Source: Opitutaceae bacterium
GTDB lineage: Bacteria > Verrucomicrobiota > Verrucomicrobiia > Opitutales > Opitutaceae
Length of the DNA stretch: 37,766 bases
Reading direction: 5' to 3'
NCBI GenBank assembly: GCA_005792355.1
Contig: SXSC01000412.1
Span: forward strand, 1 to 37,766
The notes under the pieces are model-generated. The model searched no databases and had not been told where the DNA came from. It saw only the letters and a program-made list of their open reading frames with translations. How positions within the stretch are numbered: position 1 is the first letter of the stretch; each line of letters starts with the position of its first letter. Shown in pieces: positions 16,393 to 25,316 of this stretch. The position numbers were made by a program, and so were the translations under genes.

Positions 16393-19300
16393 ATGAAAAT
16401 ACTGCTTCCCGCCTTCGCGCTGTTCGTTTCGGCGTCCTGCGCCCTGGCCCAGACGGAGTCCCCGATAAAAATCGCCAACCTCCAGGACGCCGATCTGGCC
16501 CTGATGACGAATCACGATCCCGAGGTGGAGCGCGCGAACTTGGAACTGTTGCCGGGTTACGAAGTGAATCTCTTTGCAGCGGAACCCATGCTGGCGAATC
16601 CAACGCACATGGTGTGGGACTCGCGCGGCCGCCTCTGGGTCACCTGTTCGTGGGCCTATCCGCAGCTGAAGCCCGGCGCGGTGGCCAACGACAAGATCAT
16701 CATTCTCGAAGACACGGACGGCGACGGCCGGGCCGACAAATCGACGGTCTTCGCCGACGGACTCTATATTCCCACGGGCCTCGAGCTCGCCAATGGCGGG
16801 TGCTACGTCGCGCAGTCGCCCGACCTTTTCTTCTTCAAGGACACCGATGGCGACGATGTGGCCGACGTGAAGGAAGTCGCGTTGACGGGCTTTGGCATCG
16901 AGGACAGCCATCACTCGATCCATGCGTATCGGCGCGGTCCGGACGGATGGATTTATTTTCAGGAAGGCATTTTTCTGCACACCCAGGTCGAGACCCAGTA
17001 TGGCGTGGTGCGGAACTACAACGGCGGCGTTTACCAATTCCACCCCCGGAGCGGTGAGTTGCGCGTGTTTGCCAAGATCAGCGTGGGCAATCCGTGGGGG
17101 CACGTGTTCGACCGTTGGGGACAATCGTTCCTCGTGGATAATCCGCGGGTCGGTTATGTGTCGCCCTCGACCGGGAACAGCGGCGAACGGATCAAACTCC
17201 CCGTCCTGTTGGTGACGGAAAAACAATGCGGCGGAGACCTGGCGTCCGGTTCCCATTTGCCGCCGGAGATAATCGGGCAACTGCTGACCGGCCGTTTCAA
17301 GAGTCGCACTGTCGTCCGCTACGAATTCCTCGAGGACGGCGCGGGCTTCACCGCCAACGTCCTCGCACCGCTCGTCAAATCGAAGCACCCGAACTTCCGG
17401 CCCATCGACGTCAAGATGGGCCCGGACGGCGCGATCTACATCGCCGATTGGTATAACCCGATCATCAACCACGCGCAGCACGATTTCCGCGATCCCCGGC
17501 GGGACGATAACCGCGGGCGGATTTGGCGCATCACGGCCAAGGGCCGGCCGCTCGTGCCGCGGCCGCAAATCGCCGGTGCGCCCATTCCGGCCTTGGTGGA
17601 TTTTCTCCGGATCCCGGAGGATTGGACGCGCCACCAAGCGCGCCTCGAACTGAGCGGACGCGAACCAGACGCCGTCGCCCGCGAACTCGAGCGCTGGGTC
17701 GGCCAACTCGATCGCAACGCTCCGCATTACGATCATCATCTGGTCGAGGCGATGTGGGCGTATCAAAACATCGACCGCCCCAACGAAGCCATTCTTCAAC
17801 GCGTGCTGGCGGCAAAGGACGGCCGGGCGCGCACCGCCGGCGCACGGACGCTTCGTTATTGGCACTCCCACGTCTCGGATCCCGTCGCGCTGATTTCACG
17901 GGCCGCCGGCGATGAGTTTCCCCGCGCGCGGATGGAAGCGGTGCTCTCGGCCGGATTCGTGCCACGGGCCGAGGCGTTTACCGCGGCGCTCCGCGCGCTG
18001 GATTTCCCCAAAGACGCCTCGGTCACTCTCGCGCTCACCCAGACGGTCGCGGCGCTGGGACCTTATTGGCGACCCGCGCTGGCCGCGGGAAAACTCGAGT
18101 TCGCCAAGACGGGCCACCGCGAGTTCGCGTTGCGCGAAGCGGGTGTCGGCTTTGAGAAACGTCTGACCGATTTTCTCGCCAAGGAAAGTCCCGGCCCCGG
18201 CGAGCTGGCCGAAATCAAGGCAAAGCTGATCGCCGAACGCAGTGCTCCGCAAATCCAACTCGTGGTGGACACTCTGACCAAGCGGGGCCGCGCCAAACCG
18301 CGTGACCTGACGATCGAGCTGCTCGACGCGTTGCACGAAGTCGCGCGCGGTGGGGAAGTGAAGCCCGATCCGGGGATTGCCCGCCTGCAAAGCCAGCTCG
18401 CAAATTCCGACGCGGCGATCGCCGCCGCCGCCGCGCGAACTCTCGGCGCTTGGAAAGCAGGTGCGGCGGCTCCGCAACTCCTCGCGCTGCTCCGGGACGG
18501 CCAGCGCCCCGACCACCTCCGCGCCGCCGCGGCGCTCGCGGTGGCGCAGCTTGATCGACCTGAATTCGTGCAGGAATTGCGCGGCCTTGCCGCGAAGGGC
18601 GACATCGAGAGCCGCTATCTGGCGGTGCGCGGCCTCACGGTCGCCGACCTCGCCGGAGCCGGGACGATTGCCGCCACGCTGCTGACCGAGGATCCCGGCA
18701 CGGCCGATCCCGCGAGCCTCGTGTCGGCGTTTCTGCTGCGGGAGGGCGGGCTCGCCGTTTTGGAACGGGCACTCGCAAGCAGCACGCCCCATCCCGCCGT
18801 CGCCGCGTTCGTTTCCGCGCATCACCGACGCACCGGCCAACTGCCGCCCGCGTTGGCGGAGCGGTTTCTGGGCAAGGCCGCGGGTTCTTTGAGCGCTGCG
18901 CTCCTCCGGGAAAATCGCGCGGCCCTCGCCGCCGACGTCGGCCGCCTGGGCGATCCGGTGCGCGGCGAGCAGATTTTTCGTCGTCCCGCGGCGGCCTGCG
19001 CCGCTTGCCACGCGATCGGCTCCGCGGGGCCGACCCTCGGGCCCAACCTCGCCGCCCTGGGGTCGGCGACGGATACGAACTATGTGATCGATTCGATCCT
19101 CGAGCCCAACAAGGCCATCGCCGAGCATTACGAGACGACGATGATCACGACCCGCGACGGCACCGTGCGGGTCGGCGTGATCGCCGCGAAGGGCGAGCGC
19201 GAGATCGTCCTTCGCGACCCGGCGGACCGCGGCCAGGAGACGCGGATCCCGGTCGAGTCGATTCGGGAAACCAAGACGCTGGACTCGCTGATGCCCGCCG

Positions 19301-19788
19301 GCCTCGCGGACCAGTTGCAAAGCCGCCAGGAGTTTCTCGATCTCACCCGGTTCATAACGCTTCTCGGCCGGCCCGGCCCCTACGCCAATGACGAGAGCCC
19401 GGTCATCCGCAAATGGCGCATCGCCGCCACCACGGCCCCGCTGCCGCCCTCCGATGAACACCCATCGTGGACGACCGAATACAGCTATGTGAGTGGGGAA
19501 TTGCGCGCCTCCAGTGTGGAGCCCGGTCAGCCGTTCGACGCGCGCGGCCACGTGCGAGTACAGGTGGCCGGCGCGGTGGTGTTGAAACTCAACGCCGCTG
19601 CCGGCCTGCGCCTCTGGGTCGATGGCCGCGAGGTCACGGATTTCGCAGCGCCGATCGCGCTCGGCCGCGGCCGGGCCGCGTTCACCTTCCGCGTCGATCC
19701 CTCCCAGCGCGGGGCGACCGGTCTCCGCGTTGAACTCGCGCCCGCCCCGGGCTCGCCGGTCAAGCTCCAGCCGGTGGGAGGAAGCTGA
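16393..19788 (+). CDS. PVC-type membrane-bound dehydrogenase with haem c domain
   Basis: 1131 residues from the ATG at 16393, the first giving a clean signal peptide (1-20, LLPAFALFVSASCALAQ). Parts in order: an N-terminal six-bladed propeller dehydrogenase domain (about 50-400; FAAEPMLANPTHMVWDSRGRL, two EDTDGDGRAD-like calcium loops, HHSIHAYRRGPDGWIYFQEG, IYIADWYNPIINH); a helical HEAT-like region (about 400-830); a cytochrome c domain with CAACH at 869-873 and the sixth-ligand stretch LGPNLAALG; and a C-terminal beta-sandwich (from about 1020) resembling PA14-type sugar-binding modules. Family knowledge suggests oxidation of a sugar or alcohol with transfer of electrons to the haem; no member has a firmly known substrate. 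Directly follows the SGNH gene and is one transcription unit with it and ThuA. Confidence 0.92.
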   Translation: MKILLPAFALFVSASCALAQTESPIKIANLQDADLALMTNHDPEVERANLELLPGYEVNLFAAEPMLANPTHMVWDSRGRLWVTCSWAYPQLKPGAVANDKIIILEDTDGDGRADKSTVFADGLYIPTGLELANGGCYVAQSPDLFFFKDTDGDDVADVKEVALTGFGIEDSHHSIHAYRRGPDGWIYFQEGIFLHTQVETQYGVVRNYNGGVYQFHPRSGELRVFAKISVGNPWGHVFDRWGQSFLVDNPRVGYVSPSTGNSGERIKLPVLLVTEKQCGGDLASGSHLPPEIIGQLLTGRFKSRTVVRYEFLEDGAGFTANVLAPLVKSKHPNFRPIDVKMGPDGAIYIADWYNPIINHAQHDFRDPRRDDNRGRIWRITAKGRPLVPRPQIAGAPIPALVDFLRIPEDWTRHQARLELSGREPDAVARELERWVGQLDRNAPHYDHHLVEAMWAYQNIDRPNEAILQRVLAAKDGRARTAGARTLRYWHSHVSDPVALISRAAGDEFPRARMEAVLSAGFVPRAEAFTAALRALDFPKDASVTLALTQTVAALGPYWRPALAAGKLEFAKTGHREFALREAGVGFEKRLTDFLAKESPGPGELAEIKAKLIAERSAPQIQLVVDTLTKRGRAKPRDLTIELLDALHEVARGGEVKPDPGIARLQSQLANSDAAIAAAAARTLGAWKAGAAAPQLLALLRDGQRPDHLRAAAALAVAQLDRPEFVQELRGLAAKGDIESRYLAVRGLTVADLAGAGTIAATLLTEDPGTADPASLVSAFLLREGGLAVLERALASSTPHPAVAAFVSAHHRRTGQLPPALAERFLGKAAGSLSAALLRENRAALAADVGRLGDPVRGEQIFRRPAAACAACHAIGSAGPTLGPNLAALGSATDTNYVIDSILEPNKAIAEHYETTMITTRDGTVRVGVIAAKGEREIVLRDPADRGQETRIPVESIRETKTLDSLMPAGLADQLQSRQEFLDLTRFITLLGRPGPYANDESPVIRKWRIAATTAPLPPSDEHPSWTTEYSYVSGELRASSVEPGQPFDARGHVRVQVAGAVVLKLNAAAGLRLWVDGREVTDFAAPIALGRGRAAFTFRVDPSQRGATGLRVELAPAPGSPVKLQPVGGS

Positions 19789-19820
19789 CGCGCAACGCAG
19801 CCGACGAATCTTTCCCAACG

Positions 19821-19900
19821 GGCGACAAGAGTGTCGCCCCTCCGCCCGACCACCAATACTCCTGCCGCCTCTCCGACGGACCGGCGACACTCCTGTCGCC
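19821..19900. repeat. Two-hairpin inverted repeat (REP/BIME-like)
   Basis: Two 24-bp arms, 19821-19844 and 19877-19900, are inverted copies of each other with about three mismatches and a 32-bp spacer. Each arm is itself a hairpin with a perfect 7-bp stem: GGCGACA-AGAG-TGTCGCC at 19821-19838 and GGCGACA-CTCC-TGTCGCC at 19883-19900. It lies in the 176-bp gap between the dehydrogenase and the sulfatase. There is no T run after either hairpin, so it is a poor intrinsic terminator; it could stabilise the upstream mRNA or be a transposase-dispersed REP doublet. Confidence 0.75.
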
Positions 19901-19964
19901 GATTTTGCCACCGCACCCCGCCTCAGTTTTCGCCCCCCAACCGCTCTCCCATAAAAATCTCCCG

Positions 19965-21860
19965 ATGAACCTCCGCTCTCTTCTCCCTCTCTCTCTTCCT
20001 GCCCTGCGTAGCCTCGGCGTAGCAGGGTCTCTCCTTCTCCTCTTCTCCGTCTCCGCCTTGGCCGCGCCCGCGCCCAAGCCCAACATCGTCTTCGTCATCA
20101 CCGACGACCAGGGTTACGGCGACCTCGGCTTCACGGGCAATCCCGTCGTCAAGACCCCGCACATCGACCGGCTCTCCACCGAGTCCTCGCAACTTAAGGA
20201 CTACCACGTCGCGCCGACGTGCTCGCCCACGCGCTCTGCGCTGCTCACCGGCCACTGGACCAACCGCACCGGCGTGTGGCACACCGTCAACGGCCGCTCG
20301 ATGCTCCGCGAAAACGAGATCACGCTCGGCCAGCTCCTCAAGGACCACGGCTACGCCACCGGCATGTTCGGCAAGTGGCACCTCGGTGACAACTACCCCT
20401 ACCGCCCGCAGGATCGCGGCTTCACCGAGGTCTATTATCACGGCGGCGGCGGGGTCGGGCAGACGCCCGACCTCTGGGACAACTCCTACTTCGACGGCAG
20501 CTATTTTCACAACGGTCGCATCGTCGCCGCCAAGGGCTTTTGCACCGACGTGTTTTTCGGCGAGGCGCACCGCTTCATCCGCCAGCAAGCCGCCGCCAAG
20601 AAACCCTTTCTCGCCTACATTTCGCTCAACGCCCCGCACAGCCCGTTTCACGCGCCGCAGAAATACCTCGATCTCTACCCGCAGCAGACGCCCGAGCTCG
20701 CGTCGTTCTTCGGCATGATCACCAACATCGACGATAACGTGGGCGCCACCCGCGCGCTCCTGCGTGAGCTCGGTATTGCCGACAACACACTCTTCATTTT
20801 CACCACCGACAACGGCACGGCCACCGGCGAGACGATTTTCAACGCCGGCATGCGCGGCAAAAAAGGCAGCGCCTACGAGGGCGGCCACCGCGTGCCGCTC
20901 CTCGCCCACTGGCCCACCGCCGGTTGGACGAAGCCGCACGTCAACGACACGCTCAGTCACGCCGTGGACATCGTGCCCACGTTGCTTGATGTCGCCGGCG
21001 CGCCCACGCCCGCCGGCCTGAAATTCGACGGCCGCTCCATCCGCCCGCTCCTCGATCCCGCCGCGAATACGGCCGCGTGGCCGCACGAGCGCATGCTCGT
21101 CACCGATTCCCAACGCGTGCGCGATCCCGTGAAATGGAAGCAGAGCGCCGTCATGTCCGGCCCGTGGCGGCTCATCAACGGCCAGGAACTCTACAACATC
21201 AAAGCCGACCCCGGCCAGCAGCGCGACCTCGCCGCCGCCGAGCCCGCGCGAACCGCGAAGCTGCGCGCATTCTACGAAGCCTGGTGGGCCGAGCTCGAGC
21301 CGACCTTCGCGCAGACCACCGAGATTTACCTCGGTCATCCCGAGCATCCCGTCGTGAGTCTCACTGGCCACGATTGGATCCAGGAAGAACTCCCGCCGTG
21401 GAACCAGCAGCACATCCGCGTCGCCGACGGTTTCGCTCCCGCGCGCGCCAACGCCGGAAAAGGCAAGAACGCGAAAAACTCCGCGCCTGCCGCGGCAAAG
21501 TCCGTTCACGCCGGCCACTGGGCCGTGAAAGCCGTCACGGCCGGGCGCTACGAAATCAGCGTGCGCCGCTGGCCCGTCGAGGCCAACCATCCGATCGCCG
21601 CCGCGCTGCCTCCTGGTGAAAAGGTCCCCGGGTCCGACGTTGCCTTCCGCGCCCGCCCCGGCGTCGCGATCCCCGCCACCACCGCGACGCTGCGCATCGG
21701 CGGCCGCGACCTCGCGACGTCGCCCGTGCGCGCCACCGACACCGCCGTCGCGTTCACGACCACGCTCACCGCCGGTTCCCACCAACTCGCCCCGGTCTTC
21801 ACCACCGCCGACGGCCACGAAGTCGGCGCGTATTACGCCGTGGTCACCAAACTCCCATGA
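19965..21860 (+). CDS. Formylglycine-dependent sulfatase (S1 family), exported
   Basis: 631 residues from the ATG at 19965, with a signal peptide of about 34 residues. The metal site starts at TDDQGYGDLG (Asp47, Asp48). The sulfatase signature CSPTRSALLTG begins at Cys86, the residue turned into formylglycine, so an anaerobic or FGE-type maturase must exist elsewhere in the genome. GKWHLG, NAPHSPF and TTDNGTATGE are the other active-site stretches. After the catalytic fold (to about 460) comes a linker and a beta-sandwich (WAVKAVTAGRYEISVRRWP) common in PVC sulfatases. It removes sulfate esters from a sugar, probably of a sulfated polysaccharide. Odd detail: a hairpin repeat at 20002-20027 is part of the signal-peptide codons. 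Same strand and probably same functional module as the dehydrogenase before and receptors after it. Confidence 0.93.
   Translation: MNLRSLLPLSLPALRSLGVAGSLLLLFSVSALAAPAPKPNIVFVITDDQGYGDLGFTGNPVVKTPHIDRLSTESSQLKDYHVAPTCSPTRSALLTGHWTNRTGVWHTVNGRSMLRENEITLGQLLKDHGYATGMFGKWHLGDNYPYRPQDRGFTEVYYHGGGGVGQTPDLWDNSYFDGSYFHNGRIVAAKGFCTDVFFGEAHRFIRQQAAAKKPFLAYISLNAPHSPFHAPQKYLDLYPQQTPELASFFGMITNIDDNVGATRALLRELGIADNTLFIFTTDNGTATGETIFNAGMRGKKGSAYEGGHRVPLLAHWPTAGWTKPHVNDTLSHAVDIVPTLLDVAGAPTPAGLKFDGRSIRPLLDPAANTAAWPHERMLVTDSQRVRDPVKWKQSAVMSGPWRLINGQELYNIKADPGQQRDLAAAEPARTAKLRAFYEAWWAELEPTFAQTTEIYLGHPEHPVVSLTGHDWIQEELPPWNQQHIRVADGFAPARANAGKGKNAKNSAPAAAKSVHAGHWAVKAVTAGRYEISVRRWPVEANHPIAAALPPGEKVPGSDVAFRARPGVAIPATTATLRIGGRDLATSPVRATDTAVAFTTTLTAGSHQLAPVFTTADGHEVGAYYAVVTKLP
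20002..20027. repeat. Palindromic repeat inside the sulfatase signal peptide
   Basis: The sequence is CCCTGC-GTA-GCC-TC-GGC-GTA-GCAGGG: a 6-bp outer stem, symmetric GTA bulges and an inner 3-bp stem. It encodes ALRSLGVAG within an otherwise Leu/Ser-rich signal peptide and makes that peptide longer than those of the neighbouring genes. This looks like an in-frame insertion of a small mobile palindrome. Confidence 0.5.
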
Positions 21861-21938
21861 ACTTCCTCCCCGCATCTCCACTCGGGCCGCAGCTTGATGA
21901 GCGCGTAGTAAAGGTGCACGCAGATGCGGCGGTTCTCT

Positions 21939-21956
21939 CCGGCGCAACGCCGGTTT
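21939..21956 (+). terminator. Weak hairpin after the sulfatase gene
   Basis: CCGGCG-CAA-CGCCGG forms a 6-bp stem with a 3-nt loop followed by only three T, about 80 bp after the sulfatase stop. It could be a weak terminator or just a GC-rich dyad. Confidence 0.3.
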
Positions 21957-22132
21957 CCAACCTTTGCTGAACCGCCGCGTCGCCGTCGCGCCCCGGATTC
22001 TTCTGCGCCAAGGGGGACTTGCTCGACGAGTCGCGGTCACCAACGATTTCGACCGATCGACCTCGCCACCACACAAGCCCGCATCAACTGGCGCTGACGA
22101 ACTTCGCCGCCTGTTCCGCTGCCCCGTTCCCC

Positions 22133-25100
22133 ATGCCCCATCTGCGCTCTCTTCTCTCCGTCGCGCTGTCTCTCCTTCTCTCCGTCTCCGCCGCCGCCGC
22201 CACCGGCTCCATCGCCGGCCGCGTCTTGAACTCTTCCGGCGATAGCTCTCTTGAGCGCGTCCGCGTCACCGTCGAGGGCACTTCGCTGGAAACATTCACC
22301 GATGCCGGCGGCGCCTACCGCCTCGACGGCGTCCCGGCCGGCACAGTGCAGGTGAAGCTCTTCTACACCGGCATGACGCCGCTCACGCGTTCCGTCGCGG
22401 TGCTCGCCGACCAAACTGCGCAGCTCGACATCGCCATGACCGCAGCGGGACCAAAAAGCACCGCCGGCCGCGAGGTCGTGAAGCTCGGCGAGTTCGTCGT
22501 CTCCACCTCGAAGGAAATGGAGGCGTCCGCCATTGCGATCAACGAGCAGCGCTTCGCCTCCAACCTCAAGACCGTCGTGTCCACCGATGAGTTCGGCACC
22601 GTGGCCGAGGGGCATGTCGGCGAGTTTTTGAAATTCCTGCCCGGCGTCACCATGGATTATGCCGGCGGCAACGCCCGCGAGATCTCCATCAACGGCGCTC
22701 CCGCCGACAACGTCCCCGTGACGCTCGACGGCTTCAGCCTCGCCACCGCGATCAGCGGAATCGCCCGCGCCTCCGCCGTCGACATGGTCTCGATCAACGG
22801 CATCTCACGCGTCGAGGTTTCCTTCTCGCCGACGCCCGACACCTCCGGCGCGGCGCTCGCCGGCTCAGTGAACATGGTCCCGCGCAGCGCGTTTGAGCGC
22901 TCCCGACCAGTGTTCAACGGCAGCGTTTACGGGATGATGCGCGACCATCGCAAGGAACTCCACGCGACACCCGGCCCGCGCGAAGATCGCCGCCGCAAGG
23001 TTTCTCCGGGCTTCGACTTTTCGTGGGTGGTGCCGGTGAACAAGCGCTTCGGCTTCACGCTCTCGGGCGGACGCACCAGCCAGTTTGCCGGCCAGGACTC
23101 CGTCACCAACACCTGGCGCGGCGGCGGCACCGCGACCAATGGCACGACGTTTCCGCACACTACGTTCGACAAACCCTACCTGTCCTCCTTCGCCGTGCGC
23201 GGCGGGCTCAAGGAAACCACGCGCCACTCCCTCGCCGCCTCGCTCGACTTCAAGCTCACGCGCTACGACACCGTCTCGCTCTCGGTCCAGGCTTCGCGTT
23301 TCGAGGAGGATTTTCTCAGCCAGACGCTGACGTTTAACGTCGGCGCCGTGTCGCCGGGAAATTTCACGCCCTTCTCGACCCGCGGCAACCCGGCCACGGG
23401 CGATCTCGTAAGTGGCAATGCCGGCGGCTATCGCCAAAACCAGACCTACATGCCCACGCTCCGCTGGCGGCACGACGGACCGGTTTGGAAAGCCGAGGGC
23501 GGCGTCGGCTATTCCCGCGCCCGCTACAACGGCGGCGACCTCGGACGCGGTTACTTCGCGAATTCCAGCTCGCGGCGGACCGGCGTGACCGTCGCGTTCG
23601 ACGATATTTTTTACCTGCGGCCCAACCGCATCACCGTGGCCGACGGCGCGACCGGCGCGCCGCTCGATCCCTACAGCCTCGCCAACTACGCCGTGCAGAC
23701 CGCCGGCAGCGGCCAGCCCGAGAACAACGACCAGCAGCGCACCGCGTTCGCCAACGTGCGCCGCGATTTCCCCTGGCGCGTGCCCGTCACGCTCAAGGCC
23801 GGCCTCGACCGCCGCGAGGGCGTGCGCGATCTCCGCGCCGACAACAATTACACCTATACGTTTGTCGGCCGCGACGGCCGCCCCAGCACGACTCCCGTCG
23901 GCAGTGACGACACGGCCGCGCCGTTTTGGGCGACCGAGTTATCCGAGCGCTCGCACAGCTACGGCTTCCCGCACATCCAATGGGTCGGCAACACCCGGCT
24001 ACTCGAATACTATCGCGCCAACCCCACCCATTTCACCACCGACGAAAATGCCCGCTACCGCGCCGGCGTCACCAATTCCAAGCACACCGAAGAGGCGGTT
24101 TCGTCCGCGTTCCTGCGCGCCGACGTCGCGCTGTTCGAGCGCCGGCTCAAACTCGTCGGTGGCCTGCGCGCCGAGCAGACGAATATCGAGGCGGCGGGGC
24201 CGTTCACCGACCTCACGCTCAACTACCAGCGCGACGCCGCCGGCCGCGTCGTCACCGTCGCGAGCCCGACGCCCGCCGATCCCGGTCGCCGCACACCCGT
24301 CCTCATTTTCCCCGCCACGAACGCGCTCGCCGTTTCCCAGCTCACGTATCTGCAGCGCCGCACCCACGTCGAAAAGGAGTATCTCCGGCTCTTCCCGAGT
24401 CTCAACGCCTCGTTCAACCTCCGGGAAAACCTGATCGTTCGCGCCGCGCGCTACTCGTCCGTCGGCCGGCCAGACCTCAACCAATACGCCGGCGGCCTCA
24501 CGCTGCCCGATCCCGACAGCGACGCGTCGAATCCCGCCAATCGCATCATCGTCAATAATGCCGGCATCAAGGCGTGGAGCGCGGAGACGACCAACGCGCG
24601 CCTCGAATACTATTTCGCCGGCGTCGGCCAAATCTCCGTCGGCGGCTTCCGCCGCGACATCCAAAATTTCTTTGGCGGCACGGTCTTCAACGCGACGCCC
24701 GAATTTCTCGCGCTCTACGGCGTCGACCCCGCGCTCTACGACAAATTCGACGTCACTACGCAGGAGAATCTCCGCGGCAAAGTGCGCCTGACCGGCGTCG
24801 ATTTCAGCTACAAGCAGGCGTTGACCATGCTGCCGTCGTGGGCGCGCGGCGTGCAGGTCTTCGCCAACGCCAGCGCGCAACGCGTGACCGGCGATGCGAC
24901 CGCGACCGCCAACTTCGCCGGCTACATCCCGCGCAGCGGCAGTTGGGGCGTGAGCCTCACGCGCCCGGGCTACAATCTCCGCATCAATTGGAATTACCGC
25001 GGCCGCCAGCGCCGCGCCGTCGTGAATGCGAACCCGGCCGCGAGCATTGAGCCGGGCACCTACAACTGGGGATCGAAGCGCCTCTATCTCGACATCTCCG

Positions 25101-25270
25101 GCGAATACTCGCTCACCCGCCGCCTCGCCCTCTTCACCAATCTGCGCAACATCAACGATGCCACCGAGGACGCCGAAATTCACGGCCCGAGCACGCCCGC
25201 CCACGCGCAATTCCGCTCTCGCCTCGACTTCGGCTCGCTCTGGACCTTTGGCCTCAAAGGCATATTCTAA
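22133..25270 (+). CDS. TonB-dependent receptor with carboxypeptidase-like N-domain (TBDR 3)
   Basis: 1045 residues from the ATG at 22133; the open frame upstream has no signal. Signal peptide MPHLRSLLSVALSLLLSVSA, then a carboxypeptidase regulatory-like beta domain (about 25-105, GSIAGRVLNSSG and TDAGGAYRLDGVPAG), a TonB-box-like VKLGEFVV (116-123), plug (about 135-250; NEQRFASNLKTVVSTDEFG, GEFLKFLPGVTMDYAGG, ISINGAP) and barrel ending WTFGLKGIF. There is no STN domain, so it is a transporter without FecR signalling. It follows the sulfatase and precedes a close tandem paralogue, TBDR 4, with a 46-bp gap, which suggests they serve related ligands from the same glycan. The upstream 270 bp hold no gene I can support. 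Confidence 0.92.
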   Translation: MPHLRSLLSVALSLLLSVSAAAATGSIAGRVLNSSGDSSLERVRVTVEGTSLETFTDAGGAYRLDGVPAGTVQVKLFYTGMTPLTRSVAVLADQTAQLDIAMTAAGPKSTAGREVVKLGEFVVSTSKEMEASAIAINEQRFASNLKTVVSTDEFGTVAEGHVGEFLKFLPGVTMDYAGGNAREISINGAPADNVPVTLDGFSLATAISGIARASAVDMVSINGISRVEVSFSPTPDTSGAALAGSVNMVPRSAFERSRPVFNGSVYGMMRDHRKELHATPGPREDRRRKVSPGFDFSWVVPVNKRFGFTLSGGRTSQFAGQDSVTNTWRGGGTATNGTTFPHTTFDKPYLSSFAVRGGLKETTRHSLAASLDFKLTRYDTVSLSVQASRFEEDFLSQTLTFNVGAVSPGNFTPFSTRGNPATGDLVSGNAGGYRQNQTYMPTLRWRHDGPVWKAEGGVGYSRARYNGGDLGRGYFANSSSRRTGVTVAFDDIFYLRPNRITVADGATGAPLDPYSLANYAVQTAGSGQPENNDQQRTAFANVRRDFPWRVPVTLKAGLDRREGVRDLRADNNYTYTFVGRDGRPSTTPVGSDDTAAPFWATELSERSHSYGFPHIQWVGNTRLLEYYRANPTHFTTDENARYRAGVTNSKHTEEAVSSAFLRADVALFERRLKLVGGLRAEQTNIEAAGPFTDLTLNYQRDAAGRVVTVASPTPADPGRRTPVLIFPATNALAVSQLTYLQRRTHVEKEYLRLFPSLNASFNLRENLIVRAARYSSVGRPDLNQYAGGLTLPDPDSDASNPANRIIVNNAGIKAWSAETTNARLEYYFAGVGQISVGGFRRDIQNFFGGTVFNATPEFLALYGVDPALYDKFDVTTQENLRGKVRLTGVDFSYKQALTMLPSWARGVQVFANASAQRVTGDATATANFAGYIPRSGSWGVSLTRPGYNLRINWNYRGRQRRAVVNANPAASIEPGTYNWGSKRLYLDISGEYSLTRRLALFTNLRNINDATEDAEIHGPSTPAHAQFRSRLDFGSLWTFGLKGIF

Positions 25271-25316
25271 ATCGCCCCTTTCGCACGGCCGCGCCGCAAT
25301 CTCTCCACTACCTCCC

